Shown here: one piece after another, positions 51,838 through 61,459 of the stretch | Layout: the number at the start of each line of letters is the position of its first letter | Position numbering within the stretch: the stretch's first letter is position 1 | Assembly: GCA_002842985.1 (NCBI GenBank) | Contig: PHEQ01000014.1 | Coordinates: forward strand, 21,684-85,683 | Direction: 5' to 3' | Source: Alphaproteobacteria bacterium HGW-Alphaproteobacteria-1 | GTDB taxonomy: Bacteria; Pseudomonadota; Alphaproteobacteria; Rhodobacterales; Rhodobacteraceae | DNA: 64,000 nucleotides | Made by a program: the position numbers and the translations under genes | The notes under the pieces: generated by a model | Seen by the model: the letters and a program-made list of their open reading frames with translations, nothing else | What the model was told of the DNA's origin: nothing | The model's database searches: none

Positions 51838-52698
51838 ATGGACTGGGCGCGCGATCTGCCCGGCTGGCCGCTCAGCCACCTGTCGCGCCGCGTATCCTCA
51901 CGCCCGCATCGCTGGCACGTGCAGGAGGCCGGGACCGGTCCGACGCTGCTGATGCTGCACGGGGCCGGGGCCTCGACCCACAGCTTTCGCGCGCTCATCC
52001 CGGCGCTGGCCGAGGATCACCACGTTGTCGCGCTCGACCTGCCCGGCCACGGCTTTACCGCGCTCGGCACGCGCGCACGCTCGGGCCTGCCCGCCATGGC
52101 CGAGGATATCGCCGCGCTCTGCCGCTCAGAGGGCTGGCAGCCCCATGCCATCATCGGCCATTCCGCCGGTGCCGCCATCGCGCTGCAAATGGCGCGGGTT
52201 TCTCAGTCCCCCCCGCCCCGCATCATCGGGTTGAACGCGGCTCTCAACCGGTTCGAGGGGGTGGCAGGCTGGCTTTTTCCGGTGCTGGCCAAGTTTCTTG
52301 CACTCAACCCGCTCACATCGCTTGCCTTTTCCGCAGGGGGCAACCGCATGGCCCGCGCGCGGCGGTTGATCGAGAGCACCGGCTCGCATCTCGACGAGGC
52401 GGGGCTCGCGCTCTATGCCCGCCTGATCGGCGACCGCGCCCATGTCGAGGGGGCGTTGCAGATGATGGCGCAATGGGATGTGGCAGGGCTTGACGCGGCG
52501 CTATCGGGGATCGCCACGCCCTGCCTGCTGATCACCGGCGCGGGAGATCGCGCCGTGCCACCCGACGTGTCCGAACGCGCCGCCGCGCGCCTTCCCGATG
52601 CCCGTCACCGGACGCTTGCGGGTCTCGGGCACCTCGCGCATGAGGAATCCCCCGCAGCCATCGTCGACCTTATCCGCCGGTTCTGCGCCGAGCGCTGA
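51838..52698 (+). CDS. bchO: alpha/beta hydrolase of the magnesium chelatase operon
   Basis: The 286-residue protein has the alpha/beta hydrolase pattern: oxyanion region LLMLHGAGASTHSFR, nucleophile elbow GHSAGAA (Ser), and a C-terminal His in GLGHLAHEESP. BchO is regularly encoded after bchI-bchD in anoxygenic phototrophs; its role, possibly with Mg-protoporphyrin intermediates, is not settled. It ends the crtA-bchIDO operon. Confidence 0.92.
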   Translation: MDWARDLPGWPLSHLSRRVSSRPHRWHVQEAGTGPTLLMLHGAGASTHSFRALIPALAEDHHVVALDLPGHGFTALGTRARSGLPAMAEDIAALCRSEGWQPHAIIGHSAGAAIALQMARVSQSPPPRIIGLNAALNRFEGVAGWLFPVLAKFLALNPLTSLAFSAGGNRMARARRLIESTGSHLDEAGLALYARLIGDRAHVEGALQMMAQWDVAGLDAALSGIATPCLLITGAGDRAVPPDVSERAAARLPDARHRTLAGLGHLAHEESPAAIVDLIRRFCAER

Positions 52699-52749
52699 AC
52701 AGCGAGGCGCCGCGGCAGACGGCAAGGACCACCCCGCCCAAAGACCCGA

Positions 52750-52986
52750 TCAGGCGCTCAGCAGGCGATAAAGTTCATCCTTGAGCCGCGCGCGCGTTTT
52801 GCGCAACTCCATCTCGGCAATGTCATCCATCGGCTCGACCAGCGATTCGGCACGATGCACCTGACGATTGACCGCGTGATACTCCTCCGCAAGGCGGGCG
52901 AAATGGCTGTCCGCCTGTTTCAACTCGCTGATTTTCCCGGCGAATTGCGGGAATTCCTCGTGCAGTTCGTGCGGTGTGTGCGACAT
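52750..52986 (-). CDS. YdcH-like DUF465 family protein
   Basis: The 78-residue helical protein starts SHTPHELHEEFPQFAGKISELK and has a charged coiled-coil end. This matches the small DUF465/YdcH family of unknown function, common in proteobacteria. I chose the ATG at 52986 because GGAGACG lies upstream; the frame is open ten codons further. Single gene. Confidence 0.85.
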   Translation of the reverse strand: MSHTPHELHEEFPQFAGKISELKQADSHFARLAEEYHAVNRQVHRAESLVEPMDDIAEMELRKTRARLKDELYRLLSA

Positions 52987-53094
52987 CGCGCGTCTCCTTT
53001 GATGACTTCCCGGCAAGCCTATGCGCCCGTGTGCCGCAACGCCTTGACCCGGATCAAATCGGACGATCTCGGCAGGGACCGATGCCGGGCGCGG

Positions 53095-53778
53095 TCAGCG
53101 TCGCGCCTGCCGCCAGCCCGCCGCTCGCGCCTCGGCCTCTGAGCAGAACCAGCGTTCGCCCTGATCGGGGCGGATCGTGGTGCGGGCATAATCGGCCTGA
53201 CCCGGCATGTGATAGATGCGGGCACCGCCCGATCGGCTGATATTGCCCTTGATGGTGCAGCCGGCGTCAGGGGCTTGTGACTGGTCCGATGCGCCGCCCG
53301 CCTGCTCGGCGCGCACGGCGCGGCGATGATCCTCGGGACGGGCGAAGCGATGCGCATGCAGCCCCCGCCCCGCGACGACCGCGCCCTTTTCGTCAAGGTC
53401 ATACTCCATAGAATACCGGCGAAAGGCGAGCACCAACCCCTCCGTCACCAGCATCCGTCCCACGTCCTGCCCCGCCACAGTGCAGCGCGCGACGGTGCGA
53501 CCATACCGATCCTGCGTCACCGTCTCACATCTCACCTCGCGCTGCCCGATCCGGGCCCGCACCTGCTCGGCGGCCCATGTGCCACAATCCCACTGCACCC
53601 CGTCGCCATTGGTGCAGGTTTGCCCGATCTCGGGCGCGTCGATCCCGTGCAGGCGCACGCGCACCGCGCCCACATCGAACGTGTCGCCGTCGATCACACG
53701 CACGACCCCGCCAAAGCCCTGCGCGAACCCTTCGACAGGCACCACCATAAGAACGATAAGTGAACAAATTCTTAACAT
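53095..53778 (-). CDS. exported thermonuclease-like protein with a C-terminal GxxIKGN domain
   Basis: The 227-residue protein has a signal peptide (ends PVEGFAQG). Then comes a staphylococcal nuclease-like fold (about residues 22-135) with VVRVIDGDTFDV, VRLHGIDAPEIGQTC and DRYGRTVARCTV; the catalytic Arg/Asp/Glu positions look present. The C-terminal part (from about 165) has GCTIKGNISRSGGARIYHMPG, a motif often attached to such nucleases in alphaproteobacteria (ExoI-like). Likely a periplasmic nuclease. It is transcribed in the same direction as betA, 54 bases downstream. Confidence 0.85.
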   Translation of the reverse strand: MLRICSLIVLMVVPVEGFAQGFGGVVRVIDGDTFDVGAVRVRLHGIDAPEIGQTCTNGDGVQWDCGTWAAEQVRARIGQREVRCETVTQDRYGRTVARCTVAGQDVGRMLVTEGLVLAFRRYSMEYDLDEKGAVVAGRGLHAHRFARPEDHRRAVRAEQAGGASDQSQAPDAGCTIKGNISRSGGARIYHMPGQADYARTTIRPDQGERWFCSEAEARAAGWRQARR

Positions 53779-53832
53779 GCCCCCTTATGCCGGGGAAAAA
53801 CCGCTCGAAGCAATCAAAACGTTAACAAAAGG

Positions 53833-55488
53833 TTAACGCTGCCGGGTTTGCCAGTCGGGATGCAGCCACGGTTCGGCATTTTCCGGCGGCAACGACCGGT
53901 CGAGCACCGCATCGGCGATCTTCTCGCCCGCCATGATCGAGGGCGCGTTGAGATTGCCGTTGGTAATGCGCGGAAAAATGCTCGAATCGGCCACGCGCAG
54001 GCCATCGACCCCGATCACCCGGCCCTGTGGGTCAACCACCGCCATGGGATCATCGACGCGCCCCATCTTGCAGGTGCCGCACGGGTGATAGGCGCTCTCG
54101 GCGTGTTCGCGGATGAAATCGTCCAACTCGTCGTCGCTCTGCACGGCCGTGCCGGGCTGGATCTCATGCTTGGCGAAGGGCGCAAAGGCGTCCTGCGCGA
54201 AAATCTCGCGCGTCAGCCGGATGCAGCGGCGGAAATCGACCCAGTCGCTTTGCTCGCTCATGTAGTTGAAGCGGATGACCGGGTCGTCGGCGGGATCGGC
54301 ACTTCGCAGGGTGACAGCCCCGCGCGACGCGCTGCGCATCGGCCCGACATGGGCCTGAAAGCCGTGCCCTTCGGCGGCGGCCTTGCCGTCATAGCGCACG
54401 GCAATGGGCAGGAAATGGAACTGGATATCGGGGTAATCGACGCCCGCGGCCGAGCGGATGAAACCGCAGCTTTCGAACTGGTTGCTGGCCCCCGGCCCGC
54501 GCTTGCCCAAGAGCCATTGCAAGCCCACCCAGCCCTTGCCGAAAAGGTTCCAGTATTTGTAGAGGCTGACCGGCTGGCTTGCCGCCATCTGGATGTAAAG
54601 CTCCATATGATCCTGCAAATTCGCCCCCACGCCGGGGCGGTCGGCCAGCACGGTGATGCCGTGCTCCGACAGATGCGCGGCAGGCCCGATGCCGGACAGC
54701 ATCAGCAGCTTGGGCGAGTTGATCGAAGAGGCGGCCAGGATCACCTCGGCGCGCGCGCGCACCACCTCGGTCCGCCCCCCGCGTTGCACCTCGACGCCGG
54801 TCGCGCGGCCCTGTTCCATCACGACGCGGGTGACGAAGCCGCGCAGCAGATCGCAGTCGGGGCGCCGGAGCGCGGGGCGCAGATAGGCATTGGCCGCCGA
54901 CCAGCGCTGCCCCTTGTGGACCGTCATCTCGAAGGGGCCGAACCCCTCCTGCTTCTCACCATTGTAGTCATCCGTGCGGTGATAGCCCGCCTGCACCCCC
55001 GCCGCAATGAACGCCCGCGTGAGCGGATTGGCCATCGCGCCCCGCGTGACATGGAGCGGGCCGCTTTGCCCGCGCCAGCCGGGATCGCCGCCATGCCCGC
55101 CATCATCCCAGTTTTCCATGCGTTTGAAATAGGGCAGAACATCGGCATAGCCCCAGCCGTCGCAGCCCTGATCGCGCCAATGGTCATAGTCGCGCGCGTG
55201 TCCGCGCACATAGACCATACCGTTGATCGAGGACGACCCGCCGATCACCTTGCCGCGCGGACAGGCCAGCCGCCGCCCGCCCAGATGCGGCTCTGGCTCG
55301 GTGCGGTAGCCCCAGTCGTAGCGGCGCATGTTCATCGGATAGCTGAGCGCGCCGGGCATCTGGATGAACGGGCCCGCATCCGTGCCGCCATGCTCGATCA
55401 CCAGCACCGATCTGCCCGCCTCCGACAGCCGGTAGGCCATGGCACAGCCCGCGCTGCCCGCGCCGACGATGACGTAATCGGCCTCCAT
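53833..55488 (-). CDS. betA: choline dehydrogenase
   Basis: BetA is a membrane-associated flavoenzyme of the GMC family that oxidises choline to betaine aldehyde. The 551-residue protein has the N-terminal FAD motif [20 protein letters not shown], the GMC signature [18 protein letters not shown], and the catalytic His region [12 protein letters not shown] near residue 465. The start at 55488 gives the standard N-terminus; the frame is open upstream inside betC. betB (betaine aldehyde dehydrogenase) is not in the window. Confidence 0.96.
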   Translation of the reverse strand: MEADYVIVGAGSAGCAMAYRLSEAGRSVLVIEHGGTDAGPFIQMPGALSYPMNMRRYDWGYRTEPEPHLGGRRLACPRGKVIGGSSSINGMVYVRGHARDYDHWRDQGCDGWGYADVLPYFKRMENWDDGGHGGDPGWRGQSGPLHVTRGAMANPLTRAFIAAGVQAGYHRTDDYNGEKQEGFGPFEMTVHKGQRWSAANAYLRPALRRPDCDLLRGFVTRVVMEQGRATGVEVQRGGRTEVVRARAEVILAASSINSPKLLMLSGIGPAAHLSEHGITVLADRPGVGANLQDHMELYIQMAASQPVSLYKYWNLFGKGWVGLQWLLGKRGPGASNQFESCGFIRSAAGVDYPDIQFHFLPIAVRYDGKAAAEGHGFQAHVGPMRSASRGAVTLRSADPADDPVIRFNYMSEQSDWVDFRRCIRLTREIFAQDAFAPFAKHEIQPGTAVQSDDELDDFIREHAESAYHPCGTCKMGRVDDPMAVVDPQGRVIGVDGLRVADSSIFPRITNGNLNAPSIMAGEKIADAVLDRSLPPENAEPWLHPDWQTRQR

Positions 55489-55543
55489 CAGCGTGGGCAC
55501 CCGCGGCAGGCGGCGCATGAGTATTTGGGAAACGGTGAAGCCA

Positions 55544-57052
55544 TCATTCGCCCCTCGGGAAGCGCTGGTTTTCCTCGAGGACGTTAAGATCCATGTGGTT
55601 GCGCATGTAACGTTCGGACGCCTTTTGCAGCGGCTGGTAGTCCCAGGGGTAATAGCCGCCCTTGCGCAGCGCCTCGTAAACCACCCAGCGGCGGGCCTGG
55701 CTCTCGCGCACGGCGGCGTCAAAGGCGGCCAGATCCCAGCGGGCCTCGGCCTTGGCCTGAAGCTGCGCCAGGGTGCCGGCATGGGCGGGATCATCGGCCA
55801 GATTGCGCAATTCATGCGGGTCGGAGTCCAGATCGAAAAGCTGATCGGGATCAAGGTTGCAGCGGTTGTATTTCCATTTGCCATAGCGCAGCGACACCAG
55901 CGGCGCTTGCGATGCCTCGGCGGCGTATTCCATCGCCACGGGCGCCTCACGCCTGCCGCCCTGCCCGAGATAGACCAGCGATTGTCCCTCGGTCCAGGGG
56001 GCCACCTCGGACATATCCGCCCCGGCCAGTTCGCAGAGCGTCGGACAGATATCGATGGTGCTGACCGGGTCGGTGACAAGGCCCGGCGCCATGTCTGGCG
56101 CGGCGATCATCAGCGGCACACGCGCAGCCCCCTCGTAGAAGGACATCTTGTACCACAGCCCCCGCTCGCCGAGCATGTCGCCGTGATCGGAGACAAAGAG
56201 GATGATCGCCTCCTGCCGGGTCGTCTCCAAGGCGGCCATCACCTCGCCGATCTTGTCATCGAGATAGGAGATATTGGCGAAATAGGCGCGGCGGGCGCGA
56301 GCGACCTGATCCCCGGTGATGGAGTAGCTGCGCCAGTCGTTGGCGTCGAAAATGCGTCTGCTATGCGCGTCGTGATCCTCGTAGGTCATGGCGGGCACGT
56401 GCGGCGCCAGGTGCGCGCAGTCCTCGTAGAGGTCCCAGTATCTGCGCCGCGCCACATAGGGGTCATGCGGATGGGTAAAGCTGACCGTCAGGCACCAGGG
56501 CCGCGCATCATGCCCGCGGGCGAGGTCATAGACCTTGCGGTTGGCATGATAGGCAACCTCGTCGTCATATTCCATCTGGTTGGATATCTCGGCCACGCCC
56601 GCGCCCGTGACCGAGCCCATGTTGTGATACCACCAGTCGATCCGCTCGCCCGGTTTGCGGTAATCGGGCGTCCAGCCGAAATCGGCGGGATAGATATCGG
56701 TGGTCAGCCGCTCCTCGAAGCCATGAAGCTGATCGGGGCCGACGAAATGCATCTTGCCCGAGAGACAGGTCTGATAGCCCGCGCGGCGCAGGTGATGGGC
56801 ATAGGTGGGAATATCCGCCGCAAACTCGGCGGCGTTGTCGTAAACGCGGGAGCGCGAGGGCAGCAGGCCCGACATGAAGCTTGCCCGCCCCGGCGCGCAC
56901 AAGGGCGAGGCGGTATAGGCATTGGCAAACCGGGTGGAGCGCGCCGCCAGACGCCGGAGATTGGGCGCGTGCAGCCAGTCGGCGGGGCCATCGGGAAAGA
57001 GCGTGCCGTTGAGCTGATCGACCATGAAAATCAGGATGTTGGGCGCGGTCAT
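55544..57052 (-). CDS. betC: choline sulfatase
   Basis: BetC hydrolyses choline-O-sulfate, a marine osmolyte, to choline and sulfate. The 502-residue type I sulfatase begins [15 protein letters not shown] and has the formylglycine-forming motif [13 protein letters not shown] near residue 54 (Cys to be converted by a sulfatase-modifying enzyme), followed by metal-binding [12 protein letters not shown]. It starts by ATGA overlap with betI and ends 55 bases before betA. Confidence 0.95.
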   Translation of the reverse strand: MTAPNILIFMVDQLNGTLFPDGPADWLHAPNLRRLAARSTRFANAYTASPLCAPGRASFMSGLLPSRSRVYDNAAEFAADIPTYAHHLRRAGYQTCLSGKMHFVGPDQLHGFEERLTTDIYPADFGWTPDYRKPGERIDWWYHNMGSVTGAGVAEISNQMEYDDEVAYHANRKVYDLARGHDARPWCLTVSFTHPHDPYVARRRYWDLYEDCAHLAPHVPAMTYEDHDAHSRRIFDANDWRSYSITGDQVARARRAYFANISYLDDKIGEVMAALETTRQEAIILFVSDHGDMLGERGLWYKMSFYEGAARVPLMIAAPDMAPGLVTDPVSTIDICPTLCELAGADMSEVAPWTEGQSLVYLGQGGRREAPVAMEYAAEASQAPLVSLRYGKWKYNRCNLDPDQLFDLDSDPHELRNLADDPAHAGTLAQLQAKAEARWDLAAFDAAVRESQARRWVVYEALRKGGYYPWDYQPLQKASERYMRNHMDLNVLEENQRFPRGE

Positions 57053-57633
57053 TGCGGTGTCTCCGGCAGGGATGTGTCCAGGTAATGCAGCAGCACAGCG
57101 ACCGCCGTCTCGGGCGCGATGCCGCCCTCGCCGAGCGCCTGGCGCAGGTAAAGCCCGTCGATCATCGCCGCAAGCCCGCGGGTCAGGGTGCGCGCGTGAC
57201 CGGGCGCGATCTGGCGAAAGGCATGGTGCAGGTTCGACCTGAGCCGCCGCTGATAGACATGCAAAAGCCTGCGCGCCTCGGCCGAGCGCTGCGCCTGCAC
57301 GTAGAAATTCAGCCAGGCCGCGACCATCTCGGGGCGGAACTGCGCGGGCGTGAAGCTGGCGCGGATGATCGCCTCGAGCCGGGTGCGCGGGGTCTTTGCC
57401 ATGATCAGCGCGCCACGCACCTCGGCACCGTAAAGCGTGAGCACGTGGCGCATTGCAGCGGCGAACATCGCCTCCTTGGAGCCGAAATAATGGTGCGCGA
57501 GCGCGCTTGACATGCCCGCGCGCCGCGCGATCTGCGCCACCGTCACATCAAGCGCACCATGCGCGCCGATCTCATGGATCGTCGCCTCCACCAGCGCGCC
57601 GCGCCGAATGGGCTCCATTCCCAGCTTGGGCAT
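57049..57633 (-). CDS. betI: BetI TetR-family repressor
   Basis: BetI represses the bet genes until choline is present. The 194-residue protein has an N-terminal HTH (TVAQIARRAGMSSALAHHYFGSKE, about residues 27-50) and a helical ligand domain. I chose ATG 57633 (start PKLGMEPIRRGALVEAT) with GGAGAGG six bases upstream, over the longer open frame. First gene of betI-betC-betA. An operator-like palindrome lies about 40 bases upstream. Confidence 0.93.
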   Translation of the reverse strand: MPKLGMEPIRRGALVEATIHEIGAHGALDVTVAQIARRAGMSSALAHHYFGSKEAMFAAAMRHVLTLYGAEVRGALIMAKTPRTRLEAIIRASFTPAQFRPEMVAAWLNFYVQAQRSAEARRLLHVYQRRLRSNLHHAFRQIAPGHARTLTRGLAAMIDGLYLRQALGEGGIAPETAVAVLLHYLDTSLPETPQ

Positions 57634-57670
57634 GACCCCTCTCCAAATTCTTGCCACACGGGGGTAAGCG

Positions 57671-57697
57671 TGTTTAATTGACTCGTCAATCAATAAA
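57671..57697. promoter_or_regulatory. putative BetI operator
   Basis: The AT-rich stretch between betI and the divergent binding-protein gene contains ATTGAC-TC-GTCAAT (57677-57690), a perfect 6-bp inverted repeat, flanked by TTTA and CAATAAA. The size and location fit a TetR-type site controlling both directions. Assignment to BetI is inference. Confidence 0.55.
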
Positions 57698-57836
57698 CCG
57701 GGAGGGGGATACCGGGCACCGTCATCACCAAAACGGCGTTGTGTTTCACGCCAGCGTCATATTAGCCTTAGCAGATAAGAACCGACCGCCCGCCACAGGC
57801 AGAGGCAGGTCGGGTGAAACCACGGGAGAACAGAAC

Positions 57837-59390
57837 ATGACACGGATTTTCAACGGCGGGATGAACCGTCGCGGCTTCATGGCCGGAACCGCCGGTGTGG
57901 CGCTCGCCGCCTCCATGCCCCGCCCCGCCAAGGCCGCGCCCAAGCGTGGCGGCCATCTGCGAGCGGCCATCGGCCATGGCCAGACCACCGATACGCTCAA
58001 CCCCGGCACCTATTCCAACAGCTTCATGACCTCGGTCAGCTTTCCGGTCCACGGACGTCTGACAGAGGTGACCGCCGAGGGTGCGCTCATCCCCGAAGTG
58101 GCCGAAAGCTGGGAGGCCTCGGCCGACGCCTCGGTCTGGCGTTTCAAGGTGCGCTCTGGCGTGACGTTTCATTCGGGCAAGGCAGTGACCGCCACCGACG
58201 TGGCCAACTCGATCAATTTCCATCGGGGCGAGAATTCCACCTCCGCCGCCGGTCCGTTGGTCGCCGCGATCACCGATATCGCCACCGAGGGCGACGACAT
58301 GGTGATCTTTAACCTCGATGGCGGGAATGCCGACTTTCCCTTCATCCTGTCGGATTATCACCTGACCATCTGCCCCGCAAACGGCGACAGCATCGACTGG
58401 CAGTCGGGCGATGGTTGCGGCAGCTATGTGCTCAAGAATTTCAACCCCGGCGTCTCGTGCGAGATGGAGCGCAACCCGAACCACTGGCGCGATGACGTCG
58501 CCTGGTTCGACAGCGCCGAGATCATCGCCATTGTCGATCAGAACGCACGCACCACGGCGCTTGTCTCGGGTGATGTGGACGTGGCCGACCGGCTCGACCT
58601 CAAGACAGTGGGCCTCTTGGCGCGCAACCCCAATATCCAGATCAACTCGGTCGCGGGCACGCAGCACTACACCTTCGCCATGGACAACCGCGCCGACCCG
58701 TTCAGCAGCAACCATGTGCGTCTTGCCCTGAAATACGCGGTGGACCGGCAGCAACTGGTGGACAAGATCCTGTTCGGGTATGGCTCGATCGGCAATGACC
58801 ATCCCATCGGGCAGGGCCAGCGCTTTTTCAACACCGAGCTGGAACAGCGCAGTTTCGATCCCGACAAGGCGAAATGGCACCTTCAGCAGGCCGGGCTCGA
58901 CAAGCTGGAGGTTCGGCTCTCGGCGGCGGATGCGGCCTTTGCCGGGGCCGTGGATGCGGCGGTGCTCTATCAGGATTCCGCCTCCAAAGCTGGCATTTCC
59001 CTGACCCCGGTGCGCGAGCCCAATGACGGCTACTGGTCGGATGTGTGGATGAAGAAACCCTTCGCTGCCGTCTACTGGTCGGGCCGGTCGGTCGAGGATC
59101 AGATGTTCTCGACCGCCTATCAGTGCGGCGCGGCGTGGAATGACAGCTTCTGGTGCAATGACCGTTTCGAGGAACTGTTGATCAAGGCGCGCTCGGAGCT
59201 TGACGAGGACAAGCGCCGCGAGATGTATCACGAGATGCAGGCGATCGTGTCGAACGAGGGCGGCGTGGTGATCCCGATGTTCGCCAACTACGTCTTCGGC
59301 AATTCCACCAAGATTGCCCATTCCGACACGCTCGGCTCCAACTGGGACGTGGACGGGATGCGCTATATCGAGCGTTGGTGGATGGCCTGA
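57837..59390 (+). CDS. Tat-exported solute-binding protein, family 5, beside the choline genes
   Basis: The 517-residue protein has a twin-arginine signal (MNRRGFMAGTAGVALAA, about residues 9-25) ending PAKAA. A DppA-like mature part has KVRSGVTFHSGKAVTATDVANS near residues 102-123. Family members bind peptides or related solutes. No permease or ATPase of that type is next to it; the following cho genes form a different transporter class. Its position under the betI/operator region suggests induction by choline. The start has GGGAGA upstream. Confidence 0.87.
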   Translation: MTRIFNGGMNRRGFMAGTAGVALAASMPRPAKAAPKRGGHLRAAIGHGQTTDTLNPGTYSNSFMTSVSFPVHGRLTEVTAEGALIPEVAESWEASADASVWRFKVRSGVTFHSGKAVTATDVANSINFHRGENSTSAAGPLVAAITDIATEGDDMVIFNLDGGNADFPFILSDYHLTICPANGDSIDWQSGDGCGSYVLKNFNPGVSCEMERNPNHWRDDVAWFDSAEIIAIVDQNARTTALVSGDVDVADRLDLKTVGLLARNPNIQINSVAGTQHYTFAMDNRADPFSSNHVRLALKYAVDRQQLVDKILFGYGSIGNDHPIGQGQRFFNTELEQRSFDPDKAKWHLQQAGLDKLEVRLSAADAAFAGAVDAAVLYQDSASKAGISLTPVREPNDGYWSDVWMKKPFAAVYWSGRSVEDQMFSTAYQCGAAWNDSFWCNDRFEELLIKARSELDEDKRREMYHEMQAIVSNEGGVVIPMFANYVFGNSTKIAHSDTLGSNWDVDGMRYIERWWMA

Positions 59391-59412
59391 GGCCAGCGTC
59401 ACGGGCTGCACG

Positions 59413-59440
59413 GGCCCGGTGGCATCCCGCCGCCGGGCCT
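59413..59440 (+). terminator. possible terminator after the solute-binding protein gene
   Basis: GGCCCGG and CCGGGCC arms enclose 13 bases and are followed by TGTTT. The stem is strong but the T-tract is short, so it may only weaken read-through into choX, 37 bases downstream. Confidence 0.45.
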
Positions 59441-59476
59441 GTTTCGAATAAATCCGATACCGGGAGAGACACGACC

Positions 59477-60406
59477 ATGACCCCCAAGCTGACCCTTTCC
59501 GCCCTCGCCCTTGCCCTCGTTGCCGCCGGCCCCGCGCTGGCCAATTGCGAGCGCGTGACCTTCTCCGATGTGGGCTGGACCGACATCACCGCCACCACCG
59601 CCGCGACCACCGTGGTGCTCGAGGCTTTGGGATATGACACCAACATCAAGGTGCTCTCGGTGCCGGTCACCTACACCTCGCTCGCCAAGGGCGATATCGA
59701 CGTGTTCCTTGGCAACTGGATGCCCACCATGGAGGCCGACATCGCCCCCTACCGCGAGGCCGGGACCGTCGAGACGGTGCGCACCAACCTTGTCGGAGCC
59801 AAGTATACGCTGGCCACGAACGCCACCGGGGCCGCGCTCGGGATCACCTCTTTTTCGGCCATTGCAGGGCAGGCCGAGGCGCTGGAGGCGACCATCTACG
59901 GCATCGAGCCGGGCAATGACGGCAACCGGCTCATCCTCGACATGATCGCGGCGGATGCGTTCGGGCTTGGCGGGTTCAAGCTGCGCGAAAGCTCGGAACA
60001 GGGAATGCTGGCGCAGGTCGCGCGCGCAGACCGGAGGGGCGAGCCGGTGGTGTTCCTCGGCTGGGAGCCGCACCCGATGAACGCCAATTTCGAGCTGACC
60101 TATCTGGAGGGGGGCGACGACTGGTTTGGCCCCGACCTGGGCGGCGCGGTGGTTGCCACCAACACCCGCGCGGGCTTTGTCGCTGAGTGCCCGAACGTGG
60201 GCAAGCTCCTGCAAAACCTCGAATTCACCCTCGCCATGGAAAACGAGATCATGGGCGCGATCCTTGATGGCGGCCAAAAGCCCGAGGTCGCGGCAAGCGC
60301 CTGGCTCAAGGAAAATCCCGGCGTTCTGGATGGCTGGCTCGACGGCGTGACCACCCGCGACGGCGGCGACGCGCTGGCAGCGGTGACAACCGCGCTCGGG
60401 CTGTGA
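59477..60406 (+). CDS. choX: choline ABC transporter substrate-binding protein
   Basis: ChoX captures choline in the periplasm. The 309-residue protein has a signal peptide (ends AAGPALA), then NCERVTFSDVGWTDITATTA, the typical OpuAC/ChoX start. Aromatic residues such as WMPTM and FLGWEPHPMN would form the cation-binding box. GGGAGAG precedes the ATG. A large GC-rich inverted repeat separates it from choW, as often in ABC operons where the binding protein is made in excess. Confidence 0.94.
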   Translation: MTPKLTLSALALALVAAGPALANCERVTFSDVGWTDITATTAATTVVLEALGYDTNIKVLSVPVTYTSLAKGDIDVFLGNWMPTMEADIAPYREAGTVETVRTNLVGAKYTLATNATGAALGITSFSAIAGQAEALEATIYGIEPGNDGNRLILDMIAADAFGLGGFKLRESSEQGMLAQVARADRRGEPVVFLGWEPHPMNANFELTYLEGGDDWFGPDLGGAVVATNTRAGFVAECPNVGKLLQNLEFTLAMENEIMGAILDGGQKPEVAASAWLKENPGVLDGWLDGVTTRDGGDALAAVTTALGL

Positions 60407-60454
60407 GCGGGCAATCAGGGACGCCATGCCCACCCTGACCGGACACGGCCCCAA

Positions 60455-60517
60455 GGGCAGCCCCCGGCCGCGGGTGGGGGAGAAGCCCCCGCCCGGGGGG
60501 GCGGTCGGGGGCTGCCC
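60455..60517. repeat. large GC-rich inverted repeat between choX and choW
   Basis: GGGCAGCCCCCGGCC (60455-60469) pairs with GGTCGGGGGCTGCCC (60503-60517), 15 bp with one wobble. Between them a second stem forms from GTGGGGG and CCCCCGC. The cloverleaf-like structure lies in the 216-base gap between choX and choW, which contains no gene. It may protect the choX message end or lower expression of choW-choV. Confidence 0.75.
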
Positions 60518-60622
60518 GGCGGTGCCGCCGGGCGCGACGGCGCGGGCCGTTGCGCCGACATGCCCGAGCGTCAGGCTTCCGTGGCAAGGTTTCGGTAACT
60601 TCAACCCGCCGGAGGCGCCCCC

Positions 60623-61459
60623 ATGGACTGGCTGAGCGAGAACAAGATCCCCGTAGGCCGTTGGGCCGAGGATTTCTTTCTCTGGCTTCAGGACCATGGT
60701 GCGGCCTTCTTCGACGGGATGGCGGCGGTTATGGAGGGCATCATCGACGCCCTGCTCTGGCTGCTTCAGACCCCGCACCCCCTTGTGATCATCGCGATTT
60801 TCGTCGGGCTGACCTGGGCCCTGCAACGCAACTGGAAGACGTGCCTCTTCGTCGCGCTCGGCTTTCTCTTCATCCTCAACCAGGGCTACTGGATCGAAAC
60901 CACCGAGAGCCTGACGCTGGTGCTGACCTCCTGCCTTGTGTGCATGGCGATCGGGGTGCCCATCGGCATCGCCGCCGCACACCGCCCACGCCTTTATGAC
61001 GGGATGCGGCCCGTGCTCGACCTGATGCAGACCCTGCCCGCCTTTGTCTATCTCATTCCGGCGATTGTGTTTTTCGGCATCGGGATGGTGCCGGGCCTCA
61101 TTGCCACGGTGATCTTCGTGGTGCCCGCCCCCATCCGCCTCACGCATCTCGGCGTGGCCTCGACGCCGCAGCCGCTTCTGGAGGCCGCGCAGGCGTTCGG
61201 GGCAACGGGCCGTCAGACGCTGTGGAAGGTCGAGATGCCCTATGCGCTGCCGCAGATCATGGCCGGGCTCAATCAGACCATCATGCTATCGCTGTCGATG
61301 GTGGTCATCGGCGCGCTTGTCGGGGCTGATGGCCTTGGCGTGCCGGTGCTGCGCGCGATCAACACCGTGAATATCGCCCTCGGCTTCGAGGCGGGGCTGA
61401 TGATCGTGGTGGTGGCCATCGTGCTCGACCGGATGCTGCGGATGGAGGGGCGGAAATGA
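60623..61459 (+). CDS. choW: choline ABC transporter permease
   Basis: The 278-residue protein has about six membrane helices after an amphipathic start (WLSENKIPVGRWAEDFF). The permease motif TLWKVEMPYALPQIMAGLNQTIMLSLSMVV near residue 195 couples to the ATPase. It is the membrane channel of the choline importer. The stop overlaps choV by four bases. Confidence 0.95.
   Translation: MDWLSENKIPVGRWAEDFFLWLQDHGAAFFDGMAAVMEGIIDALLWLLQTPHPLVIIAIFVGLTWALQRNWKTCLFVALGFLFILNQGYWIETTESLTLVLTSCLVCMAIGVPIGIAAAHRPRLYDGMRPVLDLMQTLPAFVYLIPAIVFFGIGMVPGLIATVIFVVPAPIRLTHLGVASTPQPLLEAAQAFGATGRQTLWKVEMPYALPQIMAGLNQTIMLSLSMVVIGALVGADGLGVPVLRAINTVNIALGFEAGLMIVVVAIVLDRMLRMEGRK

Noticed and set aside
50512..52698. 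A long Arg-rich frame running through bchD into bchO
   Set aside because: The bchD part is a frame shadow. Only the last 286 codons (bchO, from 51838) are real.
57634..57693. A longer BetI N-terminus
   Set aside because: It would include part of the operator-like palindrome and lacks conservation; the ATG at 57633 has a good ribosome-binding site.
60455..60517. Ends of an insertion sequence
   Set aside because: The inverted repeats enclose only about 33 bases, with no transposase and no target duplication.
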